A stretch of DNA of 64,000 nucleotides, from positions 186,001-250,000 of the forward strand of contig NZNT01000020.1 of NCBI GenBank assembly GCA_002695005.1. The letters run 5' to 3'. The notes under the pieces were generated by a model. The model saw nothing but the letters and a program-made list of their open reading frames with translations, was not told the origin of the DNA and ran no database searches. Positions 33,847 through 42,540 of this stretch are shown in pieces. The position numbers and the translations under genes are program-made. How positions within the stretch are numbered: position 1 is the stretch's first letter; every line of letters starts with the position of its first letter. Source of the DNA: Maritimibacter sp. (GTDB taxonomy: Bacteria; Pseudomonadota; Alphaproteobacteria; Rhodobacterales; Rhodobacteraceae).

Positions 33847-34797
33847 TCAGCCTTCGGGATAGAAGCAGGCCGCCGGGTGGTCGCCCATCAGTTCCGGCCG
33901 CTCGGCCCGGCACCTGTCCTTGGCCTTCCAGCAGCGCGGCGCAAAGGGGCAGCCGTCGGGAATGGCGAGCGGCGAGGGCAGCTCGCCCTCCAGCTTGATG
34001 CGCTTCTTGTCGGGGTTCGGCTCGGTCGATGGCGTCGCCGAGAGGAGCGCCTTGGTGTAGGGGTGGCGCGGGTTCGAGAACACCGCATCCTTGGACCCGA
34101 ACTCCACGGGCCGGCCCAGATACATCACGACCACGTCGTCTGCGACGTGTCGCACGACTGACAGGTCGTGCGAGATGAACAGATAGGCAAGGTCCAGACG
34201 CTCCTGCAAATCGAGCAGCAGGTTCAGCACCTGTGACTGGATCGACAGGTCGAGCGCCGAGACGGGTTCGTCCAGCACCAGAAGCTTCGGCTCCAGCATC
34301 AGCGCACGGGCGACCGCGATGCGCTGACGCTGACCGCCCGAGAACATGTGCGGGAACCGGTCGTAATGCTCGGGCCTGAGCCCCACGAGCTCGATCATCT
34401 CTCGCGCCTTCGCCTGCCGCTCCTTGGCCGACATGTTCGGGCGGTTGATCTTGAGCGGTTCCTCCAGAATGGCTCCGACCCGGTGGCGCAGGTTGAGCGA
34501 TCCATACGGGTCCTGAAACACGATCTGCACGGTGTCGCGCAGCTTGTCCCAGTTGTCGGGCGTCGCATCCGTGCCCGCGATGTTCAGCGTGCCGGCCGTC
34601 GGCTCTTCGATCAGAGTGACGAGCCGCGCGAGGGTGGACTTGCCGCAACCGGATTCGCCCACCACGGCCAGCGTCTTGCCCGCCTCGATGGTGAAGGACG
34701 CATGGGACAGCGCCTTGACCACGCCGGGCTTCGAAAACAGCCCGCCGCCCACTTCGTAATGGCGGGCGAGGTTCTCGGCGGTGACGACGACGCTCAT
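33847..34797 (-). CDS. dppF: Dipeptide/oligopeptide ABC transporter ATP-binding protein (DppF-like)
   Basis: A 316-residue ATPase. Walker A is GESGCGKST (47-55), the ABC signature lies in FSGGQRQRIAVARAL, and Walker B is LLVLDEPVSALD. The C-terminal oligopeptide extension has four cysteines (CPFAPRC, then two more after RAERP), a pattern seen in Dpp/Opp ATPases. It works in a heterodimer with the neighbouring DppD-like ATPase and overlaps it by four bases. It is the last gene of the leftward transporter operon. The symbol is by family; the substrate may differ from dipeptides. Confidence 0.9.
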   Translation of the reverse strand: MSVVVTAENLARHYEVGGGLFSKPGVVKALSHASFTIEAGKTLAVVGESGCGKSTLARLVTLIEEPTAGTLNIAGTDATPDNWDKLRDTVQIVFQDPYGSLNLRHRVGAILEEPLKINRPNMSAKERQAKAREMIELVGLRPEHYDRFPHMFSGGQRQRIAVARALMLEPKLLVLDEPVSALDLSIQSQVLNLLLDLQERLDLAYLFISHDLSVVRHVADDVVVMYLGRPVEFGSKDAVFSNPRHPYTKALLSATPSTEPNPDKKRIKLEGELPSPLAIPDGCPFAPRCWKAKDRCRAERPELMGDHPAACFYPEG

Positions 34798-35768
34798 GCC
34801 ACGTCCTCCTTCGCGTTGACCGGGTAGTGGCAGCGGGCGAGGCCCAGTTCGCGCGACTGCACCGGCGGATCGATCCTCCGGCAGGTATCGTCGGCGAACT
34901 TGCAGCGCGGCGAGAACAGGCAGCCCTCGGGCCGGTCGTACTGCCCCGGAACGACGCCGGGAATCGTGGGCAGGTGCCGCTCGGTCGCGCGCTCGGGCAG
35001 CGCGTCGAGCAGGGCGGAGGTATAGGGGTGATGCGGCTGCGAGAAGAGCTTGCGCACCTCCTGCTCCTCGACCTTCTGGCCCGCGTATTGCACCTGCACG
35101 CGCTGGGCGGTCTCGGCCACGACGCCCATGTCGTGGGTGATAAGGATCAGGCCCATGCGGTTCTCACGCTGAATGTCGATCAACAGGTCGAGAATCTGCG
35201 CCTGGATCGTCACGTCGAGCGCGGTGGTCGGCTCATCCGCGATCAGCAGACGCGGCTTGCAGGCCAGCGCCATCGCGATCATCACCCGCTGGCTCATGCC
35301 CCCGGACAACTGATGCGGGAAGGTCTTGAGCCGCTTTTCGGGGTCCGGGATGCCGACGAGTTCCAGAAGCTCGATGGCCCGGCGCTGCCGCTCGGCCCGG
35401 TCGAGGTCGAGGTGGATGCGCAGGCTCTCCTTGATCTGGAAACCCACGGTGAAGCACGGGTTGAGCGAGGACATCGGCTCCTGAAAGATCATCGACAGGT
35501 CGCGCCCGATGACCTTGCGGCGCGAGCGGGCCGTCATGCCGCGCAGGTCGATCCCGTCAAAGCTCATCTCGTCGGCGGTGATGGTCGCGGTCCACGGGAG
35601 AAGACCCATCGCGGCCAGCATCGACACCGACTTGCCGGAGCCGGATTCGCCGACGATGGCGAGGATGTCGCCCTCGTCCACGGTGATGTCGACCCCGTCC
35701 ACGGCGCGGAACTGGCCGCCGGCGGTGTCGAAATCGACGCTGAGGTTGCGGATATTGAGGAGGGTCAT
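34794..35768 (-). CDS. dppD: Dipeptide/oligopeptide ABC transporter ATP-binding protein (DppD-like)
   Basis: A 324-residue ATPase. Walker A is GESGSGKS (40-47), the signature is [15 protein letters not shown], and Walker B is [12 protein letters not shown]. The C-terminal oligopeptide extension with four cysteines is present (CLFSPRC onward). The ATG at 35768 (MTLLNIRNL) follows GGAGGCC; the frame is open far upstream but that part crosses the palindromic repeat and is not protein-like. It is separated from the permease gene by 133 bases containing this repeat, which may set different expression of the ATPases and permeases. Confidence 0.92.
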   Translation of the reverse strand: MTLLNIRNLSVDFDTAGGQFRAVDGVDITVDEGDILAIVGESGSGKSVSMLAAMGLLPWTATITADEMSFDGIDLRGMTARSRRKVIGRDLSMIFQEPMSSLNPCFTVGFQIKESLRIHLDLDRAERQRRAIELLELVGIPDPEKRLKTFPHQLSGGMSQRVMIAMALACKPRLLIADEPTTALDVTIQAQILDLLIDIQRENRMGLILITHDMGVVAETAQRVQVQYAGQKVEEQEVRKLFSQPHHPYTSALLDALPERATERHLPTIPGVVPGQYDRPEGCLFSPRCKFADDTCRRIDPPVQSRELGLARCHYPVNAKEDVA

Positions 35769-35791
35769 GGCTGGCCTCCGGTCAGGTGTTT

Positions 35792-35880
35792 CGCCTTGGC
35801 TGACGCCAAGGCGACCGGGTGGGGGAGGCGCTGCCTCCCCCACACCCCCTCCGAGGTATTTGTGGACCGAAGAAGCAGGG
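35792..35880. repeat. REP-like palindromic element: two perfect hairpins inside the dpp operon
   Basis: The first stem is CGCCTTGGC-TGAC-GCCAAGGCG (35792-35813). The second is GTGGGGGAGGC-GCT-GCCTCCCCCAC (35819-35843). After it comes a C-rich run and GAGGTATTTGTGGACCGAAG with a following AAGC. From memory, very similar units (GC stem plus GAGGTATTT-x-GAAGAAG) recur between genes in Rhodobacteraceae genomes. Only one copy is seen in this window. It lies between dppC and dppD and could act as an mRNA stabiliser or partial terminator. Confidence 0.65.
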
Positions 35881-35901
35881 GTTCGGTGCGTCGGGTCACG
35901 G

Positions 35902-36813
35902 TCAGCTCCTCTTGAGTTTCGGGTCCAGCGCGTCGCGCAGACCGTCACCCATCAGGTTGATGGCGAGCACGGTGACGAGGATGGCGAGGCCGGGGAAGGT
36001 CACCACCCACCAGGCCCGCAGGATGAATTCGCGCGCTTCGGCGAGCATGGTGCCCCATTCCGGCGTGGGCGGCTGTGCCCCCATGCCCAGAAACCCAAGC
36101 GCGGCCACGTCGAGGATCGCGTTGGAGAAGGACAGCGCCGCCTGCACGATGATCGGGGCGAGGCAGTTGGGAAGCACGGTGACGAACATCAGGCGCGGAA
36201 GCCTGGCCCCCGCCACGCGTGCCGAGATCACATAGTCCTTGGACAGTTCCGTCATCACGGCGGCGCGGGTCAGGCGGACGTAATGGGGTTGCAGGACGAT
36301 GGCGATGGCGATCATGGCGTTGAGCAGCGACGGCCCGAGGATCGCGACCAGCACAAGGGCCAGAAGGAGCGACGGGATCGACAGGATGATGTCCATGATC
36401 CGCATGATGATCGTGTCCAACCAGCGCGGCGCGAAGCCCGCGACAAGGCCCGTGAGGATACCGCCGGTCGCCGCGATGATCACGACGACGGTGCCCACGA
36501 GGAAGGAATAGCGCGCGCCGTGGATCAGACGTGAAAGCATGTCGCGGCCCAGCGGATCGGTGCCCAGCGGATAGGTCCATGTCCCGCCGTCCAGCCACGC
36601 GGGCGGGACGAGGGTGGCACCGCGGTTCTGGGCCGATGGCTCGAACGGCGCGATGAGCGGCGCGAAGATCGCGACGAACAGGAAGAACAGGAAAACGTAA
36701 AAGCCGATGACGGCCCCCCGGTTTTCGCGGAAGTACCGCCAGAACTCCTTGAACCGGCCGGGGCGGACGGTGGTGGTCGGCGTGGTGTTGGTCGAAGAAC
36801 TCACGTCTGCCAT
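35902..36813 (-). CDS. dppC: Dipeptide ABC transporter permease (DppC-like)
   Basis: A 303-residue inner membrane protein with about six helices, the first after a polar 30-residue N-terminus. It has the extracytoplasmic segment YPLGTDPLGRDMLSRLIHGAR typical of DppC/OppC and the cytoplasmic EAA-type loop DYVISARVAGARLPRLMFVTVLPN that contacts the ATPases. It starts one base after the DppB stop (start at 36813, DppB ends at 36815), so the two permeases are coupled. Substrate range is not evident from the permease. Confidence 0.92.
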   Translation of the reverse strand: MADVSSSTNTTPTTTVRPGRFKEFWRYFRENRGAVIGFYVFLFFLFVAIFAPLIAPFEPSAQNRGATLVPPAWLDGGTWTYPLGTDPLGRDMLSRLIHGARYSFLVGTVVVIIAATGGILTGLVAGFAPRWLDTIIMRIMDIILSIPSLLLALVLVAILGPSLLNAMIAIAIVLQPHYVRLTRAAVMTELSKDYVISARVAGARLPRLMFVTVLPNCLAPIIVQAALSFSNAILDVAALGFLGMGAQPPTPEWGTMLAEAREFILRAWWVVTFPGLAILVTVLAINLMGDGLRDALDPKLKRS

Positions 36814-36814
36814 G

Positions 36815-37822
36815 TCAGCGCTTCCGGATCTTGGGGTTGATGAGGCCGTAGAGCAGATCGACGATCAGGTTGACGACCATCACCAGCAGCGCGACGAGCA
36901 GCAGCCCGCCCTGCACCACCGGGTAGTCGCGGCGATAGATGCTGTCGACCATCCACTTGCCGATGCCGGGCCATGAGAAGATCGTCTCGGTCAGGATCGC
37001 GCCGGCAAGCAACATGCCCACCGACAGGCCGATCACGGTGACGACCGGGATCATCGCGTTGCGCAGCGCATGGACGCCGTTCACGCGCGGCGGGGCCAGC
37101 CCCTTGGCCTTGGCGGTGCGGATGTAATCCTCGCCCAGCACTTCGAGCATGGCCGAGCGCGTCTGGCGCGCGATGACGGCCAGCGGGATCGTGGCCAGCA
37201 CGATCGACGGCAGGATCAGGTGTCGCACGGCAGATTTGAATGCGCCCTCCTGACCGGACAGCAGGCTGTCGATCAGCATGAAGCCGGTCTTGGCGTCGAA
37301 GAAATACAAAAGGTCGATGCGGCCCGAAACGGGCGTCCAGCCGAGGTTGCCCGAGAAGATGATGATGAGCAGCAACGCCCACCAGAAGATCGGCATCGAA
37401 TACCCGATGAGCGCGGAGGACATCAGCGCGCGGTCAAAGAACTTGCCGCGGTTCACGGCGGCGATGACGCCCGCGGGCAGGCCGAGCGCCACGGCGATGA
37501 TGATGGCGCAGAAGGACAATTCCAGGGTCGCCGGGAACAGCGCGAAAAACTCGTCCCAGACGGGGCGCTTGGTCACATAGCTCTGGCCGAGGTCCCCTTG
37601 CAGGACGCCGGTGAAATAGTCCCAGAACTGCACGACGAGCGGACGGTCGAAGCCGAACTGCTGATAAAGCTCGTTGTAGCGCTCTTCGGACATGCCGCGC
37701 TCGCCCGCCATGACGATGATCGGATCGCCCGGCAGCACGCGGATGAAGGCGAATGAGATGATACAGACGCCTATGAATGTGGGAACGAACGTGAGGAGCC
37801 TCGAGAACAGGTACTTCAGCAT
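36815..37822 (-). CDS. dppB: Dipeptide ABC transporter permease (DppB-like)
   Basis: A 335-residue inner membrane permease with six predicted helices. The N-terminus, YLFSRLLTFVPTFIGVCIISF, is the usual first helix. A typical loop, LRHLILPSIVLATIPLAVIARQTRS, and the EAA motif DYIRTAKAKGLAPPRVNGVHALRN are visible. The start ATG at 37822 is 102 bases after the binding-protein gene stop, with a strong hairpin between. Confidence 0.92.
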   Translation of the reverse strand: MLKYLFSRLLTFVPTFIGVCIISFAFIRVLPGDPIIVMAGERGMSEERYNELYQQFGFDRPLVVQFWDYFTGVLQGDLGQSYVTKRPVWDEFFALFPATLELSFCAIIIAVALGLPAGVIAAVNRGKFFDRALMSSALIGYSMPIFWWALLLIIIFSGNLGWTPVSGRIDLLYFFDAKTGFMLIDSLLSGQEGAFKSAVRHLILPSIVLATIPLAVIARQTRSAMLEVLGEDYIRTAKAKGLAPPRVNGVHALRNAMIPVVTVIGLSVGMLLAGAILTETIFSWPGIGKWMVDSIYRRDYPVVQGGLLLVALLVMVVNLIVDLLYGLINPKIRKR

Positions 37823-37892
37823 CGGGTTGCCTCTCGGTCTGGCTGGGCCGTGGCCTGGCGCGGTCGGGACATGTCGGCTCCTTCAGGGGGTC

Positions 37893-37914
37893 GGCGGGGC
37901 CCGAAGGCCCCGCC
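37893..37914 (-). terminator. Intercistronic hairpin after the binding-protein gene
   Basis: GGCGGGGCC (37893-37901) and GGCCCCGCC (37906-37914) form a perfect 9-bp stem. On the transcribed minus strand the loop is the stable tetraloop TTCG. It lies ten bases past the dppA stop and has no T-tract. Such hairpins commonly protect abundant binding-protein mRNA from 3' decay and lower expression of the following permeases. Confidence 0.7.
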
Positions 37915-37924
37915 GGGTATCAGA

Positions 37925-39496
37925 TCATTCAGCCAGGCTGACTTCGGTGAAGATATGGCCGCCGAGCGGGTGGACCTTGTAGCCCTCCACTTCGGGGCGC
38001 ACCGGCATGAACACGACCGAGTGCGCGATCGTCGCCCACGGGGCCTGATCCTTGAAGATGGCCTGAGCCTCTTCATAAAGCGCGGCGCGTTCGTCCTGCG
38101 AGGACAGCGTCTTGGCTTCCACGATCAGCTCCTGGAACGGCTCGTGGCACCAGTTGGCGCGGTTCGACCCGCCGACACCGTCACAGCCCAGAAGGACGGC
38201 GAGGAAGTTGTCCGGGTCGCCGTTGTCGCCGGTCCAGCCGAGAAGCACGGCACCGTCACGCTCTTCGTCGGCCGAACGCTCGAGGTACTCACCCCATTCG
38301 TAGGTGACGATCTCCACGTCCACGCCGATCTGCGACATGTCTTCCTGAATGAGCTCGGCCATGCGGCGCGCATTCGGGTTGTAGGGGCGCTGCACCGGCA
38401 TCGCCCAGACTTTCATCGACAGGTCTTCGACACCGGCATCGGCCAGCATCTGCTGGGCGGCTTCCGGATCATACGGATCGTCTTCGATGGCTTCGTTGTA
38501 GGACCACATGGTCGGCGGAATCGGGTTCGATGCGATCTGGCCCGAGCCCTGGAACACGACGTCGATGATGGCCTGCTTGTCGATGGCCATGTTCAGCGCC
38601 TTGCGGACGTCCGGGTTGTCGAACGGTTCCTGCATGGTGTTGTAGGCGAGGTAGCCGACGTTCAGACCTTCCTGCTCGAGAACGTTGATGTTCTCGTCCG
38701 ACTGCATCGCTTCGATGTCGGCCGGGTTCGGGTAGGGCATGATGTGGCATTCGCCGGCCTGGAGGCGCTGGTAGCGCACCGAGGCGTCCGTCGTGATCGC
38801 GAAGACGAGGTTGTCAACCTTCGGCAGACCCTCTTTCCAGTAGTCCTCGTTGGCCGCATACCGGATCACCGCGTCGCTCTGGTAATCGACGAACGAGAAC
38901 GGGCCGGTGCCGATGGGCTGCTGGTTCAGCATCTCGGGCGTGCCGGCTTCTTCCATCGCGTCCGCGTATTCCTTGGACTGGATCGAGGCGAAGTCCATCG
39001 CGAGGTTGGCGACGAACGGCGCTTCGGGACGGGTCAGGGTGAACTTGACCGTCATGTCGTCGACCTTCTCGATCGAAGAGATCAGATCGCCCATGCCCAT
39101 GGCGGTGAAGTATTCGCCGGTCCAGCCGTCCACGGTCTGACGCTCGAACGAGTAGATCACGTCGTCGGCGTTGAAGTCACGCGACGGGGTGAACATGTCG
39201 TTCGAGTGGAACTTTACGCCTTCACGCAGGTTGAAGGTCACTTCCATGCCGTCTTCCGACACGTCCCAGCTTTCGGCCAGGCCCGGAATGACGTTGGTGG
39301 TGCCGACTTCGAACTCGGTCAGGCGGTTGTAGATCGGGTGCGACGACGCGTCGAAGGTCGTGCCCGACGTATAGAGCGCCGGGTCGAAGCCCTCGGGGCT
39401 GCCTTCGGAGCAATAGACGAGCGTCGATTGCGCCGAAGCGGTGCCCGCGAGCAAGGCAAAGAGGCCTGCTGCGGTCAGTGTTTTTCTTAGAGACAT
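37925..39496 (-). CDS. dppA: Peptide ABC transporter substrate-binding protein (DppA-like)
   Basis: A 523-residue periplasmic protein of family 5 binding proteins. The Sec signal peptide is residues 1-22 (ends GTASAQ). The mature start LVYCSEGSPEGFDPALYTSGTT and the Asp/Glu-rich peptide-binding regions are typical of DppA. The ATG at 39496 has AGGGAG upstream. It is the first and probably the most abundant gene of the leftward operon A-B-C-D-F. The substrate may be dipeptides, but related systems carry heme, nickel or opines, so it is not certain. Confidence 0.92.
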   Translation of the reverse strand: MSLRKTLTAAGLFALLAGTASAQSTLVYCSEGSPEGFDPALYTSGTTFDASSHPIYNRLTEFEVGTTNVIPGLAESWDVSEDGMEVTFNLREGVKFHSNDMFTPSRDFNADDVIYSFERQTVDGWTGEYFTAMGMGDLISSIEKVDDMTVKFTLTRPEAPFVANLAMDFASIQSKEYADAMEEAGTPEMLNQQPIGTGPFSFVDYQSDAVIRYAANEDYWKEGLPKVDNLVFAITTDASVRYQRLQAGECHIMPYPNPADIEAMQSDENINVLEQEGLNVGYLAYNTMQEPFDNPDVRKALNMAIDKQAIIDVVFQGSGQIASNPIPPTMWSYNEAIEDDPYDPEAAQQMLADAGVEDLSMKVWAMPVQRPYNPNARRMAELIQEDMSQIGVDVEIVTYEWGEYLERSADEERDGAVLLGWTGDNGDPDNFLAVLLGCDGVGGSNRANWCHEPFQELIVEAKTLSSQDERAALYEEAQAIFKDQAPWATIAHSVVFMPVRPEVEGYKVHPLGGHIFTEVSLAE

Positions 39497-39817
39497 ATCT
39501 AACTCCCTGTTTGGGTCTCTCGCTCGGAACGGTCTTGCCTCGGGAGGGGTGCGTGGCCCGGCGGCTCCATAAACGGAACTGCCCGCCTCGTAGGCGGGCC
39601 AGGCATACTCTCCCTGTGGATCGGGGTCTGGTGCCCCTTGTGATCAAATTTCTGGACAGCGGGGCTGTTGCAGACAACCCATACCGTCGCGTCAAGTTTG
39701 ACCAAGGGGTCAAAGCCGCGCAAGCCCTATTTTCGGCGCACCGCGTGAACGAAACGGGACATTTGCGGGCAGACGTGCAAACTGCGACCTTCGCGCCACG
39801 CGAACAGGAGAAACCCA
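39497..39817. other. Divergent intergenic region between dppA and the GFA gene
   Basis: No gene is seen in these 321 bases. GCCCGCCT-CGT-AGGCGGGC (39581-39599) forms an 8-bp hairpin that would lie in the dppA leader. GTCAAGTTTGAC (39691-39702) is a short palindrome that could be an operator, followed closely by another GGTCAAA. Promoters for both genes should be here but I could not place them with confidence. The GFA gene has CAGGAGAA upstream of its start. Confidence 0.5.
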
Positions 39818-40210
39818 ATGGAAACAGCGACCGGCGGCTGCCTCTGCGGCCGCGTACGACTTGTCGTGACCGGCCAGCCCTACCGGGTCGGCCTGTGCCA
39901 TTGCCTCGACTGCCGCAAGCATCACGGGGCACTGTTCTATGCGGCGGCGGTGTTCGAGCAGGACGACGTGAGCGTCACCGGCGAATTGCAGGCCTATAAC
40001 GGGCGGTTCTTCTGCCCCAACTGCGGCTCATCCGTCTTCGCCCGCAGCGGCGACGAGGTCGAGGTTCATCTGGGCACTTTCGACGCCCCTGACCGCTTCA
40101 CGCCAACCTACGAACTCTGGACGGACCGCCGCGAGTCGTGGCTGCCGGACTTCCCCGTGCTCCACAAGTATCCCCGCAACAGGGGCCGGGAGGGCAGGGG
40201 AGAGGACTAG
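39818..40210 (+). CDS. GFA family zinc-binding protein
   Basis: A 130-residue protein of the glutathione-dependent formaldehyde-activating (Gfa/CENP-V) fold. Zinc-binding Cys pairs are visible: GGCLCG near the N-terminus, CHCLDCRK (about 28-35) and CPNCGS (about 67-72). The original Gfa enzyme of Paracoccus speeds glutathione-formaldehyde adduct formation, but most homologues have no proven activity. The ATG at 39818 has CAGGAG upstream. It is convergent with the ectoine hydrolase gene, seven bases apart. The class III alcohol dehydrogenase gene is 22 kb away, so no operon link exists. Confidence 0.9.
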   Translation: METATGGCLCGRVRLVVTGQPYRVGLCHCLDCRKHHGALFYAAAVFEQDDVSVTGELQAYNGRFFCPNCGSSVFARSGDEVEVHLGTFDAPDRFTPTYELWTDRRESWLPDFPVLHKYPRNRGREGRGED

Positions 40211-40217
40211 GCCCGCC

Positions 40218-41402
40218 CTAGTCCTTCACGAACAGCTTGCGCTCGACGTTGCAAAGGGTCTGCGCCGGGCCGTTCTCGGTGATGAGAATCGTCTCGGTCG
40301 TCTCCAGCCCCCAATCGTCCATCCACAGGCCGGGCATGAAGTGGAAGGTCATGCCGGGTTCCAGAACGGTCTCGTCAAACGCGCGGATCGACACGGTGTG
40401 TTCGCCCCAGTCCGGCGGATAGGACAGGCCCACGGCATAGCCCGCGCGGTTCGGGCGTTCGATCCCGACCTTCATCAGTTCCACGTCCAGCGCCCGCGCG
40501 ATGTCGCAGGCGCGGTTGCCGGCCTGCGCGACCTCGATCCCGGCGTTGAGCCCTTCGGTCAGCGCCTCGGCCGCGTCCTTCATGTGCTTGGGAGGCTTTC
40601 CAAAAAAGATCGTCCGGCTCAAAGGCGCGTGGTAGCGGCGGTAGCAGCCGGACTGCTCGATGAACGTCGCCTCGCCCTTCTTCAGCGCCTCGCCGTTCCA
40701 CGTCAGGTGCGGCGCGCTCGCATCCGCGCCCGAGGGGAGGAGCGGCACGATGGCCGGGTAGTCGCCCCAGGAGTCGTCCTCGCCATGCACGGAGGTCTTG
40801 AACAGCTCACCCACCAGCTCGTGCTTGAGCATACCCGGCTCGGCAATCTCCATCGCACGCTCGATCACCAGCTCGGAAATGCGCGCGGCCCGGCGCATGA
40901 ATGCCAGCTCTTCGTCGGATTTCCTCAGCCGCACCCAGTTCACCAGCGTCGAGGCGTCGATGAACTCGGCGTCCGGCAGGCCCTCGGCCAGCACGGCAAA
41001 GGCGCGGGCGGTGAAGAAATACGTCTCCATCTCGACCCCGATGCGCTTGTCGCCATAGCCCATGATGCGCAGGTGGCTGGCAAGGTCCTCCATCGGGTGA
41101 ATGTCGGTCGCCTGGATATAGCGGTCGGCGTAGAAGATGATCTCGTCATACTCCATCCAGACCGTGCGCTTGGCCCCGTTGGCGTCCTGCATCCGGCCCC
41201 ACCAGATCGGCGCTCCGTCCAGCGGCAGGATCACGCCCTGATGGACATAGAACGACCAGCCGTCATAGCCGGTGATGTAATTCATGTTCGACGGGTTGGT
41301 GAGGAACAGCACGTCGATGCCCATCGCCTCCATCGCGGCACGGGTCAGCGCGATACGGCGGTCGAATTCGGACTGGCTGAAATGGGCGTTTTCGATAGGC
41401 AT
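40218..41402 (-). CDS. doeA: Ectoine hydrolase (DoeA/EutD)
   Basis: A 394-residue M24/creatinase-fold protein. The ectoine-hydrolase branch is recognised from blocks such as NMNYITGYDGWSFYVHQG (about 39-56), EQSGCYRRYHAPLSRT and GLSYPPDWGEHTVSIR (about 330-345). The enzyme opens the ectoine ring to give N-acetyl-L-2,4-diaminobutyrate. A general Xaa-Pro peptidase is less likely given these blocks and the neighbours. The gene is divergent from eutB with 118 bases between. The next enzyme, the deacetylase DoeB/EutE, is not encoded in this window. Confidence 0.9.
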   Translation of the reverse strand: MPIENAHFSQSEFDRRIALTRAAMEAMGIDVLFLTNPSNMNYITGYDGWSFYVHQGVILPLDGAPIWWGRMQDANGAKRTVWMEYDEIIFYADRYIQATDIHPMEDLASHLRIMGYGDKRIGVEMETYFFTARAFAVLAEGLPDAEFIDASTLVNWVRLRKSDEELAFMRRAARISELVIERAMEIAEPGMLKHELVGELFKTSVHGEDDSWGDYPAIVPLLPSGADASAPHLTWNGEALKKGEATFIEQSGCYRRYHAPLSRTIFFGKPPKHMKDAAEALTEGLNAGIEVAQAGNRACDIARALDVELMKVGIERPNRAGYAVGLSYPPDWGEHTVSIRAFDETVLEPGMTFHFMPGLWMDDWGLETTETILITENGPAQTLCNVERKLFVKD

Positions 41403-41520
41403 GGGGCCTCCGGCTGGCTGGAACTGCGGCGCGTCGCGGTAAGGATGGGCAAAAAGCCATTGGGTTCAATGACTTTCTGCCGGGGTTTTCCCCGCGCGTA
41501 TGCCTGATAGAACGGAAGTC

Positions 41521-42540
41521 ATGCCCGACCCAAGCGACCTTCCCGTCACATTAGGCGACATTCGCGCCGCTGCCCGCACCATCGCGGGTCTGGCGGACGC
41601 AACGCCGATGGTGCCGTCGCCCTTCATGTCCGACCGCATCGGCCACCCGTTCTGGATGAAGCTGGAGATCGGCCAGCCCACCGGCGCCTTCAAGCTGCGC
41701 GGGGCCACCAACGCGATCCGCGCACTGGGCGACGTGCCCGGCGTGGTCTGCTGCTCCACCGGCAATCATGGCCGCGCGGTGGCCTATGCGGCGGGCGAGG
41801 TCGGCCTGCGCGCCGTGATCTGCATGTCCGAACTCGTGCCCGCCGCCAAGGTCGAACGCATCCGCGCGATGGGGGCCGAGGTGGTGATCGAAGGCCGCTC
41901 GCAGGACGAGGCGCAGCTTGCCGCGAACCGTCTGGTCCGCGACGAGGGACTGATCGACATTCCCCCCTTCGACCACCCCGACGTCATCGCGGGGCAGGGG
42001 ACCATCGGGCTGGAAATGCTCGACGCCCGGCCCGAGATCGACACAGTCATCATCCCGCTCTCCGGCGGGGGCCTCGCGGCCGGTGTCGCCGTGGCCGCGA
42101 AAGCGATCAAACCCGGCATCCGCCTCATCGGCGTGACGATGGAGAACGGCGCGGCGATGGACGCCTCGCTCAAAGCGGGCAAGCCCGTGGACGTCACCGA
42201 AGTCGCCTCCCTCGCCGACTCGCTCGGTGGCGGCATCGGCCTGACGAACCGCTACACCTTCCCGATCTGCCGCGACCTGCTCGACGAGGTGGTGCTCGTC
42301 ACCGAGGGCGAAATCCTCACCGGAATGCAGACGCTCTACTACGAGGACGCGCTGGTGGCCGAGGGCGCCTGCGCCGTGGCCCATGCCGCGCTCCTCGCAG
42401 GCAAGATCACCGTCACCGGCCCCACCGCCACGATCATCACCGGGCGCAATCTCGACATGCAGACCTTCACCCGGCTCATGGCGGGTGAGGACGTGGCGCT
42501 GGGCGACACGACACTGAAAGGACAGACCTATGGCGCATGA
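41521..42540 (+). CDS. eutB: Hydroxyectoine utilisation dehydratase EutB (threonine-dehydratase-like)
   Basis: A 339-residue PLP enzyme of fold type II. The PLP lysine lies in TGAFKLRGATNAI (about 55-67), and the phosphate loop is the Gly-rich SGGGLAAG. In ectoine-degrading marine bacteria, EutB works with EutA and EutC to convert 5-hydroxyectoine to ectoine; taken alone the sequence could also be read as threonine ammonia-lyase. The ATG at 41521 has CGGAAG upstream; one further upstream lacks a ribosome site. It overlaps eutC by 11 bases. Confidence 0.87.
   Translation: MPDPSDLPVTLGDIRAAARTIAGLADATPMVPSPFMSDRIGHPFWMKLEIGQPTGAFKLRGATNAIRALGDVPGVVCCSTGNHGRAVAYAAGEVGLRAVICMSELVPAAKVERIRAMGAEVVIEGRSQDEAQLAANRLVRDEGLIDIPPFDHPDVIAGQGTIGLEMLDARPEIDTVIIPLSGGGLAAGVAVAAKAIKPGIRLIGVTMENGAAMDASLKAGKPVDVTEVASLADSLGGGIGLTNRYTFPICRDLLDEVVLVTEGEILTGMQTLYYEDALVAEGACAVAHAALLAGKITVTGPTATIITGRNLDMQTFTRLMAGEDVALGDTTLKGQTYGA

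Noticed and set aside
37850-39490. Long plus-strand open frame opposite dppA
   Set aside because: Shadow of the binding-protein gene; the codon pattern mirrors dppA and no domain is visible.
41521-42540. Plain threonine ammonia-lyase (ilvA/tdcB) call
   Set aside because: Overlap with a cyclodeaminase gene and position next to an ectoine hydrolase, AsnC regulator and ectoine-type dehydrogenase and aminotransferase favour EutB.
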